A stretch of DNA of 64,000 bases from an uncultured Bacilli bacterium. Lineage in GTDB: Bacteria; Bacillota_I; Bacilli_A; RF39; UBA660. A model generated the notes under the pieces. That model saw nothing but the letters and a program-made list of their open reading frames with translations. It ran no database searches and was not told where the DNA came from. Of this stretch, positions 8,500 through 17,422 are shown one piece after another. Made by a program: the position numbers and the translations under genes. The DNA lies in contig CAKOXI010000003.1 of the NCBI GenBank assembly GCA_934130045.1, positions 1 through 64,000 on the forward strand. Direction: 5' to 3'. Position 1 is the first letter of the stretch. The number at the start of each line of letters is the position of its first letter.

Positions 8500-9807
8500 A
8501 TGAATGAAATTAAATGTCCAAAATGTGGTTCAATGTTTAAAATAGATGAACAAAACTATAATTCAATTTTAAAACAAATTAGAGATCAAGAGTTTTATAG
8601 TGAACTTAAAAATCGTGAACAACAATTTGAAAATGAAAAAAAATCAGCTATTACAATCGCAAAAAATGAAATAGATAAAATTATGAATGAAAAAATAAAT
8701 AGTTTAAACTTAGAAATTCTAAAATTAAAAAATGAACTAAAAACTAAAGATGAATTACAATCATCAATTTTAACAAATACAAAAATTAATACTGAAAATC
8801 AATATAAAGATGAAATAAATAAATTAAATTTGACAATTTCAAAATTAGAACAAGATATAAAGTATAATGATACTGTTCATAAATCAAAAATAGATGAGAT
8901 AGTAAATGAAAAGGAAAAAAATATAACTGATTTGAAAAATAAAATAGAATTAGATAGTAAAGAATATAAATTAAAAGAACAATCTCTAAAGGACAATTAT
9001 GAAAACAAATTGAAAACTAAAGATGAAATGATTGCGTATTATAAAGATTTAAAAGCAAAGCAATCAACTAAAATGATTGGTGAATCATTAGAGAATCATT
9101 GTTATGCTGAATTTAATAAGTTAAGACCTTTATTTAAAAATGCATATTTTGAAAAAGATAATGATGCTAAAACTGGTTCAAAAGGTGATTTTATATTTAG
9201 AGATTATAGCGATGAAAATGAAGAGTTTGTTTCTATTATGTTTGAAATGAAAAATGAAGCAGATGAAACTGCAACTAAACATAAAAATGAAGATTTTTTT
9301 AAAGAATTAGATAAAGATAGAAAAGAAAAAAATTGTGAATATGCTGTTTTGGTTTCACTTTTGGAAATAGATAATGATTATTATAATGATGGAATAGTTG
9401 ATGTATCTTATAAATATGAAAAAATGTATGTAATAAGACCACAATTTTTTATATCTATTATTACTTTAATTAGAGGGGCAGCAATAAATACTTTAAAATA
9501 TAAAAAACAATTAATAGAAATACAAAATCAAAATATAGATATTTCTCATTTTGAAGAAAATATGAACGCTTTTAAAGAGGGTTTTTCTAGAAATTATAGA
9601 TTAGCATCTGAAAAATTTAATAAAGCAATTGATGAAATAGATAAAACTATTGATCATTTACAAAAAACAAAAGAAGCATTATTATCGAGTGAAAATAATT
9701 TGAGATTAGCAAATAATAAAGCAGAGGATTTAACTATAAAGAAATTAACTAATAATAATCAAACTATGAAAAAAATGTTTGAAGAACTTGAAGAAACTAA
9801 TAAATAA
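8500..9807 (+). CDS. DUF2130 protein, PD-(D/E)XK nuclease-like
   Basis: Start chosen at ATG 8500, with GAGGTG 7 bases upstream; the in-frame GTG at 8485 lies inside that site. The 435-residue protein begins with a CPKCG knuckle, continues with a Lys/Glu-rich coiled coil (about 30-190) and then the DUF2130 core. The core has SKGDFIFRD followed by IMFEMKNE, the GD...ExK pattern of a PD-(D/E)XK nuclease fold. A second helical region follows. The biological role of the family is not settled; a link to DNA processing or defence is often suspected. It stands alone, next to other accessory genes. Confidence 0.8.
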   Translation: MNEIKCPKCGSMFKIDEQNYNSILKQIRDQEFYSELKNREQQFENEKKSAITIAKNEIDKIMNEKINSLNLEILKLKNELKTKDELQSSILTNTKINTENQYKDEINKLNLTISKLEQDIKYNDTVHKSKIDEIVNEKEKNITDLKNKIELDSKEYKLKEQSLKDNYENKLKTKDEMIAYYKDLKAKQSTKMIGESLENHCYAEFNKLRPLFKNAYFEKDNDAKTGSKGDFIFRDYSDENEEFVSIMFEMKNEADETATKHKNEDFFKELDKDRKEKNCEYAVLVSLLEIDNDYYNDGIVDVSYKYEKMYVIRPQFFISIITLIRGAAINTLKYKKQLIEIQNQNIDISHFEENMNAFKEGFSRNYRLASEKFNKAIDEIDKTIDHLQKTKEALLSSENNLRLANNKAEDLTIKKLTNNNQTMKKMFEELEETNK

Positions 9808-9827
9808 TATAAAATATGCATAACAAT

Positions 9828-9856
9828 TTGAAAAAGATATAAACTTGTGTTATAAT
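9828..9856 (+). promoter_or_regulatory. Sigma-A type promoter
   Basis: TTGAAA (9828-9833), 17-base spacer, TATAAT (9851-9856), 24 bases before the next start codon. Confidence 0.65.
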
Positions 9857-9879
9857 AACGAATTCAGGGGGGATTTTTT

Positions 9880-10488
9880 ATGGAAAAGCAAGAATTATAT
9901 CATTTTCATAAAGTGGGCTCATATGATCACTTTTGGAAAGTTGGGAATACAATTGATGTTTCAGAAAATTTTAAAAGTCCAACATATAAAAGATTTTGTG
10001 ATTTTACAACAGCGTCATCTACTTTTACTAAAGATAAAATAAATTTATATGATGTTATAAAATTCTATTTAGAATCTGGTAAAATTAATGAAAAAATAGC
10101 TATGAAACTTATTGATGAAGCATATAAAGTGTCTTTTAGGGCCAATGAATTTAAAAGGGAATCTGCTTTAGAAAATTTTCGTGTAAATAATAATTATATA
10201 TATCCGAGTAGATTACATTCTATGTATTTAACAGATGAAAAAGGTATTTTAGAATGGAGCAAAAAATTTGGAAATGCCAGTTTAGAATTATATAGAGTAG
10301 AAGTCGTTGGTAACATATTTAAAACTAGTGAATTTTTTATACCTGATGAGACTTTACCATATAATAAATTTTATGATAAATCTTATGATTATTGGAATCC
10401 TAATTTTAAAAAAGCACCAGATGATTCAAATGAATACTTAGTTCAAGGAAAAGTTTTAATAAAAGAAAAGATAAACTTTGGTTTATAA
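9880..10488 (+). CDS. DUF2441-like protein
   Basis: 202 residues with an AGGGGGG ribosome site. The pattern YHFHKVGSYDHFWKVGN near the N-terminus and NYIYPSRLHSMYLTDE around residues 106-122, followed by LYRVEV, matches my memory of DUF2441 proteins. Such a layout (early H/G pair, central SR-x-H, late Glu) is reminiscent of ADP-ribosyltransferase folds, but I cannot confirm that here. It has its own promoter and terminator. Substrate and role are unknown. Confidence 0.55.
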   Translation: MEKQELYHFHKVGSYDHFWKVGNTIDVSENFKSPTYKRFCDFTTASSTFTKDKINLYDVIKFYLESGKINEKIAMKLIDEAYKVSFRANEFKRESALENFRVNNNYIYPSRLHSMYLTDEKGILEWSKKFGNASLELYRVEVVGNIFKTSEFFIPDETLPYNKFYDKSYDYWNPNFKKAPDDSNEYLVQGKVLIKEKINFGL

Positions 10489-10507
10489 TAAGCCGAGTTT
10501 TTTTATT
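10473..10507 (+). terminator. Rho-independent terminator overlapping the stop codon
   Basis: Stem GGTTTA / TAAGCC (10480-10485 with 10489-10494) plus an outer AAACT / AGTTT pairing, then Ts. Confidence 0.6.
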
Positions 10508-10535
10508 TGCTAATATAAAAAAATAGTGTTATAAT
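10507..10535 (+). promoter_or_regulatory. Sigma-A type promoter of the LCP gene
   Basis: TTGCTA (10507-10512), 17-base spacer, TATAAT (10530-10535), directly after the preceding terminator. Confidence 0.6.
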
Positions 10536-10568
10536 TATAGTCGTGGAAATAAGATAAGAGGTAGTAAT

Positions 10569-12311
10569 ATGTCAAAAAAAAATACTAATGAAGCAAAAAA
10601 AATAAGTCCTAAAAAGAAAAAAATAATTAATAATATAAGTTTAATATTATTTTTTATATATTTTTTAATAGCTATTTTTCTTACAATAAATATTTTTAAA
10701 TTAAATATGATTCCTTTTAAATTTGCTATAATAATATTTTTAATAGGAATAATATTTACAAGTGTTTCAGCGTTTTTTTCTTTAAATAAAAAAATAAGGT
10801 GGAAAATTAAAATAGTTTTTGATGTCATACTTGTATTAATTTCAAGTGGACTTTTATTTGCTAATCACTATATTGATAAAACAATAGAATTTTTTAAAAC
10901 TATAACAAGTGATAATTATGAAGTTGAGAATTATTATGTTCTTGCATTAAAAGAAAGTTCTTTAGAAAATGAAAAAGATTTATTAGATAAAAAGGTAGGG
11001 CTTGTTGATAATTTAGGTACAATAAATGAAGCTCTTGATGAACTAAAATCAAAAGTAACATTCGAGAGTGTTAAAAGTAAAGGAATATTTGATTTAGGTA
11101 ATTCTTTGTTATCAAAGAATGTTGATGCTATTTTAATTGCTGATTATCATAAATCTATACTCGATGAAGAAATTGAAAACTTTGAAAATAAAGTAAAAAT
11201 TATATATAAAATTAAATTGAAAAAGGAATCAACAACTAAAGCAGAAAATGTAGATGTTACTAAACAATCCTTTAATGTATTTTTAAGTGGTATTGATACA
11301 TATGGAGAAATTGATTCAATTGCTAGAAGTGATGTTAATATGGTTGTTACAATTAATCCAGTAACAAAGCAAGTTTTATTAACATCAATACCAAGAGATT
11401 ACTATGTAGAACTTTCTTGTTATCATGAAAAGGATAAATTAACTCATGCAGGCATGTATGGTATTGATTGTTCAACAGGAACAATAGAAAATTTATTAGA
11501 TATAAATCTAAATTATTATGTTAGAGTGAATTTTTCATCATTAATTAAATTAGTTGATGTTCTAGATGGTATAAGTGTTTATTCTGAGTATGATTTTAAT
11601 ACATATGGTTACCAATTTTATAAGGGTTATAATAATGTGAATGGAGAATATGCCCTTGCTTTTGCCCGCGCAAGATATAATTTTATTGATGGTGATAGAC
11701 AACGTGTTAAAAATCAACAAGCTGTTATTTCAGCAATAGCAGATAAAGCATTAAGCCCAGCTATAATAAGCAAATATACAAGTATACTAGATGCTATGAA
11801 AAATTCTTTTCAGACTAATATGAGTATGTCAGAAATTCAAAATCTTGCTAAATTCCAAATAGATAAAATGCCAAAATGGACGATTTCTTCTATAAGTTTA
11901 AATGGATCAGATTCAAGTGATTATACATATAGTTATGGAAGTCAATTATTATATGTTATGGAACCTGATGAAACAACAGTTGATTATGCAAAAGAAACAA
12001 TTAAAAAGGTTATGATGGGGCAACCTATTGAAATTACATCATCAGTTCCAGAAAAAAATTCTAATAATACCGTTAATAATACTACAATTAAAACAACAAC
12101 ACAAACTATTCAAAATACAACAACTACGGTATCTACTACAACTACAAATTCAACTACAACGACAACTAAAACTACCACAACAACTTCAAAGAAAGAAAAT
12201 GATCCTGATGATGAAAAAGTAAATGAAATTGATTCAAATAATGAACAAAAAGATGAAGAGTTAGAAAATAATATTGAAAAAGATACTAATGATAATGATG
12301 AAAATAATTAG
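10569..12311 (+). CDS. LytR-CpsA-Psr (LCP) family envelope transferase
   Basis: 580 residues. Three hydrophobic helices (about 18-42, 50-70, 78-98) anchor it to the membrane. The LCP catalytic core spans about residues 235-410, with SIARSDVNMVVTINP, TSIPRDYYVEL, and the conserved Arg/Asp-rich ARARYNFIDGDRQRVKNQQ. LCP enzymes move undecaprenyl-linked glycopolymers onto peptidoglycan. The C-terminus ends in a long Thr-rich, then acidic tail (about 505-580), probably an extracellular linker. The gene stands alone between two terminators and ahead of parC. Confidence 0.9.
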   Translation: MSKKNTNEAKKISPKKKKIINNISLILFFIYFLIAIFLTINIFKLNMIPFKFAIIIFLIGIIFTSVSAFFSLNKKIRWKIKIVFDVILVLISSGLLFANHYIDKTIEFFKTITSDNYEVENYYVLALKESSLENEKDLLDKKVGLVDNLGTINEALDELKSKVTFESVKSKGIFDLGNSLLSKNVDAILIADYHKSILDEEIENFENKVKIIYKIKLKKESTTKAENVDVTKQSFNVFLSGIDTYGEIDSIARSDVNMVVTINPVTKQVLLTSIPRDYYVELSCYHEKDKLTHAGMYGIDCSTGTIENLLDINLNYYVRVNFSSLIKLVDVLDGISVYSEYDFNTYGYQFYKGYNNVNGEYALAFARARYNFIDGDRQRVKNQQAVISAIADKALSPAIISKYTSILDAMKNSFQTNMSMSEIQNLAKFQIDKMPKWTISSISLNGSDSSDYTYSYGSQLLYVMEPDETTVDYAKETIKKVMMGQPIEITSSVPEKNSNNTVNNTTIKTTTQTIQNTTTTVSTTTTNSTTTTTKTTTTTSKKENDPDDEKVNEIDSNNEQKDEELENNIEKDTNDNDENN

Positions 12312-12325
12312 TATTAAAAGTAGAA

Positions 12326-12360
12326 AATAAAAAAGAAAGTTTGCTTTTTTATTTTTTTTT
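12326..12360 (+). terminator. Rho-independent terminator
   Basis: Perfect 10-bp stem AATAAAAAAG / CTTTTTTATT with an 8-base loop and a T run. Confidence 0.75.
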
Positions 12361-12385
12361 GTTTATAATTATTTAAGGTGATATT

Positions 12386-14911
12386 ATGCAAGATGTAATA
12401 AAGCGAATTTTTGATTATTCCTTAGAAGAAATTATGGGGCAAAGATTTGGTGAATATGCTAAATCAATTATTCAAGAAAGAGCTCTTCCGGATGTAAGAG
12501 ATGGATTAAAACCTGTTCAAAGAAGAATATTGTATGGTATGTATCGTGATAAAAATACGTATGATAAAGCATATAAAAAGTCGGCAAAAACTGTTGGAAA
12601 TGTAATGGGTCAATATCATCCTCATGGAGACTCATCAATTTATGAAGCTATGGTTAGAATGAGTCAATGGTGGAAACAAAATGCTATTACAATTGATATG
12701 CATGGAAATAATGGTTCAATGGATGGTGATAGTGCTGCCGCAATGCGTTATACAGAAGCAAGATTATCTAAAATTAGCAATGAACTTTTAAAAGATATTG
12801 ATAAGGACACTATTTTATGGACTTGGAATTATGATGATACATTATTAGAACCTACTGTTTTACCAGCTAAATTTCCTAATTTATTAATTAATGGTTCGAC
12901 TGGTATTAGTGCTGGTTATGCTACAAATATTCCTCCTCATAATTTAAAGGAAATAATAGATGCTACAGTTATTTTGATGGATAATCCAGAAATTTCTTTA
13001 GAACAAATTATGCAAGTTGTAAAGGGACCTGATTTTCCAACTGGGGGAATTGTTGAAGGAAAAAGTGGAATAGAAGAGGCATTTAGAACAGGTAGAGGAA
13101 AAGTAATTGTTAAATCAAAATATGAAATAGTTAAAAATAAAGGAAAAGATCAAATTGTAATTACAGAAATTCCTTTTGATATTAATAAATCTAGTTTGGT
13201 AAAGAAAATTGATGATATAAGAATTGATAAGAAGATAGACGGAATTGTTGAAGTTAGAGATGAATCTAATTTGGAAAATCCTGAAACAATTGTTATTGAC
13301 TTAAAAAAGGATGCAAATACAGAATTAATATTAAATTATTTATTAAAAAATACGGAAATGCAAATTTCATATAATTATAATATGGTTTCTATTGTTAATA
13401 GTAGACCAATGACATTAGGTTTAATTGATATTTTAAAAGCTTATATTAATCATCAAAAAGATGTTGTTACTAAAAGAACAAAATTTGATTTAGAACATGC
13501 TAAAGCTCGTATGCATATAGTAGAAGGATTAATTAAGGCATTATCAATATTAGATGAAATAATTTCAACAATTAGAGCAAGTAAAAATAAGAGTGATTCA
13601 ATTAAAAATTTAGTAGAAAAATTTGATTTTACAGAAAAACAAGCTACTGCAATTGTTGACTTACAATTATATAGATTAAGTAATACTGATGTTAAAGAAT
13701 TAATTGAGGAACAAAAAAATTTATTAAAATTAATAAAAGCACTTGAAGCAATATTAGCAAGCCCTAAAAAATTAAATGATGTAATAAAACTTGAATTAAC
13801 TAGAATTAGGGATGAATATGGAGTAGATAGAAAAACTGAAATAAGGGAAACAATAACTGAAATTAAAATTGATTCACAAAATTTGATTCCAAAGGAAGAT
13901 TGCATTGCTACAATTACACATGAGGGATATGTTAAAAGAACATCGTTAAAGAGTTATAATTCTAATACTCATGATTCTATTTTATTAAAAGATGGTGATT
14001 ATTTATTAGGCTCTTACGAAGTAAATACTTTAGATATTATGTTAATTTTTACTAATTTAGGAAATTATTTATATGTTCCTGTTTATGAGTTACCTGATTT
14101 AAAATGGAAAGAGTTAGGAAAACATATAAGTAATATAATTAAGTTAAGAGAAGAAGAAAAAATTATTTTTGCTTATCCTGTTTCTAATTTTGATGAGAAT
14201 ATTTTTATTACGTTTTTTACTAAAAATGGTATGATAAAACGTACACAATTATCTGAATTTAAAGTTCAAAGATATTCTAAACCTATATTATGTATGAAAT
14301 TAAAAGATGATGATGAAGTAGTTAATGTTTCTAATAATCAAGGATCAGATGTTATGATTACTACAAATAATGGATATGGTTTAAAATATAGGGTTGCTGA
14401 GGTCCCTATCGTTGGGGTAAAGGCAGCAGGTGTTAAGGCAATTAGTTTAAAAGATGATTTTGTAATAAATGGTGAAGTTTATTGCGATAGCATGAATTAT
14501 ATGACAGTTATTACTAAGAAAAATACTGCAAAAAGAATTCATTTAAGTGAATTTGAATATATAAGTAGAGCAAAAAAAGGTATACAAATTATAAGAGAAG
14601 TAAAAACAAACCCATATAATATTTTAAAAACGTTTATTACAAATAATAAAACACTTATAGGCATTAAAACTGAGGATAACATATTTACATTAAAACAAAC
14701 AGATATACCTATATTAGATAGATATTCAACTGGTACAAATATAAGTAAGGAACAAATTAAGGATGTTTATTTAATAAAGACAGTTGAATCAAAAAGTAAC
14801 CAAGAAAACATTGATCAAACAGATGAAAAAAATAGTATATCATTATCACAAATTGATAGTAAAATTATGACTATAGATGATTTTTTAGATGACTTTAAAA
14901 TCGATAAGTAA
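12386..14911 (+). CDS. parC: DNA topoisomerase IV subunit A
   Basis: 841 residues. The breakage-reunion domain contains ALPDVRDGLKPVQRRIL, GQYHPHGDSSIYEAM and the active tyrosine Y122 in AAMRYTEARLS. The HGNNGSMDGD context fits ParC rather than GyrA. The C-terminal third has the expected beta-pinwheel repeats. ParC with ParE decatenates chromosomes. The usual parE partner is not next to it: an LCP gene lies upstream and a Fur-type gene downstream, so parE must be elsewhere. Confidence 0.93.
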   Translation: MQDVIKRIFDYSLEEIMGQRFGEYAKSIIQERALPDVRDGLKPVQRRILYGMYRDKNTYDKAYKKSAKTVGNVMGQYHPHGDSSIYEAMVRMSQWWKQNAITIDMHGNNGSMDGDSAAAMRYTEARLSKISNELLKDIDKDTILWTWNYDDTLLEPTVLPAKFPNLLINGSTGISAGYATNIPPHNLKEIIDATVILMDNPEISLEQIMQVVKGPDFPTGGIVEGKSGIEEAFRTGRGKVIVKSKYEIVKNKGKDQIVITEIPFDINKSSLVKKIDDIRIDKKIDGIVEVRDESNLENPETIVIDLKKDANTELILNYLLKNTEMQISYNYNMVSIVNSRPMTLGLIDILKAYINHQKDVVTKRTKFDLEHAKARMHIVEGLIKALSILDEIISTIRASKNKSDSIKNLVEKFDFTEKQATAIVDLQLYRLSNTDVKELIEEQKNLLKLIKALEAILASPKKLNDVIKLELTRIRDEYGVDRKTEIRETITEIKIDSQNLIPKEDCIATITHEGYVKRTSLKSYNSNTHDSILLKDGDYLLGSYEVNTLDIMLIFTNLGNYLYVPVYELPDLKWKELGKHISNIIKLREEEKIIFAYPVSNFDENIFITFFTKNGMIKRTQLSEFKVQRYSKPILCMKLKDDDEVVNVSNNQGSDVMITTNNGYGLKYRVAEVPIVGVKAAGVKAISLKDDFVINGEVYCDSMNYMTVITKKNTAKRIHLSEFEYISRAKKGIQIIREVKTNPYNILKTFITNNKTLIGIKTEDNIFTLKQTDIPILDRYSTGTNISKEQIKDVYLIKTVESKSNQENIDQTDEKNSISLSQIDSKIMTIDDFLDDFKIDK

Positions 14912-14939
14912 AAGAATAACCAACAATTATTCTTTTTTG
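14910..14939 (+). terminator. Rho-independent terminator
   Basis: 10-bp stem AAAAGAATAA / TTATTCTTTT with a 7-base loop and Ts, beginning inside the parC stop codon. Confidence 0.8.
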
Positions 14940-14968
14940 TTGACTAAAAAATATTTTTGTTATATACT
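14940..14968 (+). promoter_or_regulatory. Sigma-A promoter of the perR-rbr operon
   Basis: TTGACT (14940-14945), exact 17-base spacer, TATACT (14963-14968). The operator palindrome at 14977-14999 follows at the expected start site. Confidence 0.75.
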
Positions 14969-14976
14969 GTATATAG

Positions 14977-14999
14977 AAATTAGTAATAATTACTAATTT
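14977..14999. promoter_or_regulatory. PerR/Fur-type operator palindrome
   Basis: A perfect 11-1-11 inverted repeat with core TTAGTAAT-A-ATTACTAA. It resembles the 7-1-7 PerR/Fur boxes and lies between the promoter and the first start codon. Binding of the adjacent Fur-family protein would give autoregulation and peroxide or metal control of rubrerythrin. Confidence 0.75.
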
Positions 15000-15010
15000 T
15001 GAGGTGAATT

Positions 15011-15406
15011 ATGAATTATTCTTTTCAAAGAGAAAAAATTTTAGAAACAGTTTTAAATAGTTGTGATCATCCAAATGCAGATACTATTTATAATAGAGTA
15101 AGAAAAATTATTCCAAATATAAGCAAGGGGACTGTTTATCGAAATCTTAATTTTTTATCTGATAATGGCTATATTTTGAAAATACGTATGTCAAATGGTG
15201 ATAGATTTGATAAAACAAATTATCCACATTGTCATATAAAATGTATTATTTGTAATAAAGTAGAAGATTATAACTATATTAATGTTGATGATTTGAAAAT
15301 TTTTGATAATAAATATAAAATTATGTCAGTTACAGTAAATTTGGAAGGAATATGCGAGAATTGTTTGAAAGAAAGAGGTAATAATAATGGAATTAAAGGG
15401 AAGTAA
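15011..15406 (+). CDS. perR: Fur-family regulator, probably PerR-like
   Basis: 131 residues with a winged helix (about 1-75, including [17 protein letters not shown]) and a dimerisation/metal domain. The [15 protein letters not shown] segment supplies the His and first CxxC, and CENC near the C-terminus gives the second zinc pair. Its operon mate is rubrerythrin, a peroxide-scavenging enzyme, which argues for a PerR role over iron or zinc control. The last 20 bases overlap the rbr start. The PerR assignment is inference from context. Confidence 0.8.
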   Translation: MNYSFQREKILETVLNSCDHPNADTIYNRVRKIIPNISKGTVYRNLNFLSDNGYILKIRMSNGDRFDKTNYPHCHIKCIICNKVEDYNYINVDDLKIFDNKYKIMSVTVNLEGICENCLKERGNNNGIKGK

Positions 15407-15926
15407 AACTGAAAAAAATTTAATGGCTGCTTTTGCAGGAGAAAGTCAAGCTAGAAATAAATATACTTATTATGCATCAAAAGCAAAAAAAGAAGGCTAT
15501 GAACAAATTGCTGCAATATTTGAAGAAACTGCTGGAAATGAAAAAGAGCACGCTAAAATGTGGTTTAAACTTTTAAATGGTGGTAGTATTAAAAGTACTA
15601 AGGAAAATTTAATTAATGCTGCCAATGGCGAAAACTACGAATGGACAGATATGTATGAAGAATTTGCACGTGTTGCAAAAGAAGAAGGATTTGATGATAT
15701 TGCATTTCTTTTTGAGGAAGTTGGAAAAATCGAAAAAGAACATGAAGAACGATATAAAAAGTTATTGTCTAATTTAGAAAATCAAACTTTATTTATAAAA
15801 GATGAACCAGTAATGTGGATTTGTAGAAATTGTGGACACGTACACTTTGGTGTATCTGCACCTGATGTTTGCCCAGTATGTGGTCATCCAAAAGCATATT
15901 TTGAAATGCGTTCAACAAATTATTAA
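15387..15926 (+). CDS. rbr: Rubrerythrin
   Basis: 179 residues. The N-terminal four-helix diiron domain shows the two ExxH motifs (EKEH twice, at about residues 51-54 and 113-116) and [11 protein letters not shown]. The C-terminal rubredoxin domain has CRNCGHVH and [10 protein letters not shown] for its iron site. The enzyme reduces hydrogen peroxide in anaerobes. It is translationally coupled to the Fur-family gene and ends at a bidirectional terminator. Confidence 0.95.
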   Translation: MELKGSKTEKNLMAAFAGESQARNKYTYYASKAKKEGYEQIAAIFEETAGNEKEHAKMWFKLLNGGSIKSTKENLINAANGENYEWTDMYEEFARVAKEEGFDDIAFLFEEVGKIEKEHEERYKKLLSNLENQTLFIKDEPVMWICRNCGHVHFGVSAPDVCPVCGHPKAYFEMRSTNY

Positions 15927-15954
15927 AAAATAGCGTACTTTGTACGCTATTTTA
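15926..15954. terminator. Bidirectional terminator between rbr and hsp20
   Basis: 12-bp stem AAAATAGCGTAC / GTACGCTATTTT with a TTT loop and A/T runs on both sides. It serves rbr on the plus strand and the small heat-shock gene on the minus strand, whose stop codon it overlaps. Confidence 0.85.
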
Positions 15955-16330
15955 TTTCTATACTTTTTTTATTATCGATTTTTGATTCTTTAGGAATATT
16001 AATCATTAAAATTCCATTATTATAATTTGCTTCAATTAAATTTTCATCTATACTTCCAACATAAAATTTTCTTGAATATTCACCATAACAAATTTCCTTT
16101 TTTAAGTAATTATCATTTTCCATAACTTCTTCATTTTTAGTAATTTTAATATTTAAATTTTCATTTTCATAATCAATTTTTATGTCTTCTTTTTTTATAC
16201 CTGGTATTTCTATTTTTAAAATATAATTATTTTCTCTTTCGATAATATCAGTATTCATAAAATTATGATTATGTTTAGAATCAAATAAATCTAAATAACT
16301 GTTAAAAAAAGGATATGAAGAATTTAACAT
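15947..16330 (-). CDS. Small heat-shock protein (Hsp20/alpha-crystallin)
   Basis: 127 residues. The alpha-crystallin domain covers about 28-120: IIERENNYILKIEIPGIKKEDIKI, then GEYSRKFYVG, then the ANYNNGILMINIPK strand typical of this family. It is an ATP-independent holdase that binds unfolding proteins. GAGGTG lies upstream of the start on the minus strand. No CIRCE or other heat-shock operator was seen. Confidence 0.9.
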   Translation of the reverse strand: MLNSSYPFFNSYLDLFDSKHNHNFMNTDIIERENNYILKIEIPGIKKEDIKIDYENENLNIKITKNEEVMENDNYLKKEICYGEYSRKFYVGSIDENLIEANYNNGILMINIPKESKIDNKKSIEIK

Positions 16331-16427
16331 TTTATCACCTCACATATATTATTTAGATAATTATAAAATTTATTCAAAAAAAATAATAAATTATAAAAAA
16401 TTGTAAAAAATAATATTGGTGGTTAAG

Positions 16428-17213
16428 TTGAAGAAAATATTAGTTACTGGAGCTAGAGGTGGAATAGCAAATAACTTAATAGAGAGATTAAAAAATAAAG
16501 AATTTTTAATTTATATAACAGTTCATACAAAAAAAGAATTAATAAGAGTAAAAGAAAAATATAAAAATTATAAAAATATAAAATGTTTTAAATTAGATAT
16601 TACATCAGAAAATGATAGAAAATTTTTAGAAAATTTAGATATAGATATTTTAATTAATATTGCTGGAATTGGATATGGTGGATCTATATCGGAAATATCT
16701 ATGGATTTAGTTAGAGAAAATTTTGAAACAAATGTTTTTTCATCATTTGAAATCGTCCAGATTGTTATAAATAAAATGATTCAAAAAAATAGTGGTAAGA
16801 TAATAATTATGAGTTCCTTAATAGGTCTTATGCCACTCAAATTTTTAGGAGTTTATTCTGCAACTAAAGCAAGTATAATTCATCTAACAACTACGTTAAA
16901 AGAAGAATTAAAATTATTAGATACAAATATAAAAGTTGTTTTAATTGAACCTGGAATGTATCATACAGGTTTCAATCAAGTTATGCTTGAAAATAAATAT
17001 GATTGGATGAGTGAAAAAAGTTATTTTAAAGAAGAATTGGATTTAATAAGAAAAAAAGAAAATTTTTTCTTTAATTTATTTGAAAAGAAAAATTTTAATA
17101 GTATAGTTTCAAAGATTGAAAAAGCTGTTGTTATAGATAATCCTAAATTTATTTATAGAGCGCCATTACTACAAGTAATAGGAGTAAAATTATATCAATT
17201 GTTTAAAATGTAG
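16428..17213 (+). CDS. Short-chain dehydrogenase/reductase (SDR)
   Basis: Start chosen at TTG 16428 (MKKILVTGARGG), because GGTGG sits 5 bases upstream; the earlier in-frame TTG at 16416 would place that site inside the gene. The 261-residue Rossmann protein has TGARGGIA for the cofactor, NIAG, the catalytic Ser in MSSLIG and YSATK (YxxxK). The C-terminus is hydrophobic. The substrate is not evident. It is followed by tRNA-Met, which has its own promoter. Confidence 0.85.
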   Translation: MKKILVTGARGGIANNLIERLKNKEFLIYITVHTKKELIRVKEKYKNYKNIKCFKLDITSENDRKFLENLDIDILINIAGIGYGGSISEISMDLVRENFETNVFSSFEIVQIVINKMIQKNSGKIIIMSSLIGLMPLKFLGVYSATKASIIHLTTTLKEELKLLDTNIKVVLIEPGMYHTGFNQVMLENKYDWMSEKSYFKEELDLIRKKENFFFNLFEKKNFNSIVSKIEKAVVIDNPKFIYRAPLLQVIGVKLYQLFKM

Positions 17214-17232
17214 AAAATTTTTAAAAAAAGTG

Positions 17233-17261
17233 TTGTCAAGACAAGCTAAATTTGCTATAAT
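17233..17261 (+). promoter_or_regulatory. Promoter of tRNA-Met
   Basis: TTGTCA (17233-17238), 17-base spacer, TATAAT (17256-17261), 19 bases before the tRNA. Confidence 0.7.
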
Positions 17262-17280
17262 TAATTTGCTTGTTTGTTAT

Positions 17281-17357
17281 GGCGATGTAGCTCAGCTGGC
17301 TAGAGCACCCGGTTCATACCCGGTAGGTCGAGAGTTCGAATCTCCCCGTCGCTACCA
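17281..17357 (+). tRNA. tRNA-Met (CAT), elongator type
   Basis: 77 bases with encoded CCA. The D-arm (GCTCAGCTGGCTAGAGC), anticodon loop TTCATAC and T-loop TTCGAAT are all clear. The G1-U72 pair and overall sequence match the Bacillus elongator tRNA-Met. The first anticodon-stem pair (27-43) is C opposite U. An open frame across it is only a by-product. Confidence 0.95.
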
Positions 17358-17368
17358 TAAGAAATTTC

Positions 17369-17385
17369 GCTCGAATTTTTCGAGC
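17369..17385 (+). other. Short hairpin after tRNA-Met
   Basis: Stem GCTCGAA / TTCGAGC with a TTT loop and no T run. It may guide 3' processing of the tRNA precursor. Confidence 0.45.
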
Positions 17386-17393
17386 TTAATAAT

Positions 17394-17422
17394 AACTAAT
17401 TCAGAATTGGATTAGTTTTTTT
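17394..17422 (+). terminator. Rho-independent terminator of the tRNA transcript
   Basis: Stem of about 9 bp, AACTAATTC with TGGATTAGTT (one G-T pair), then seven Ts. Confidence 0.7.

Noticed and set aside
13453..13905. 150-codon minus-strand frame inside parC
   Set aside because: It is fully inside a conserved gene, has no ribosome site, and is Ser/Leu-rich as expected for a complement frame.
17230..17415. 61-codon frame across tRNA-Met
   Set aside because: It reads through the tRNA itself (the GDVAQLARAPGS... pattern is a well-known tRNA translation artefact).
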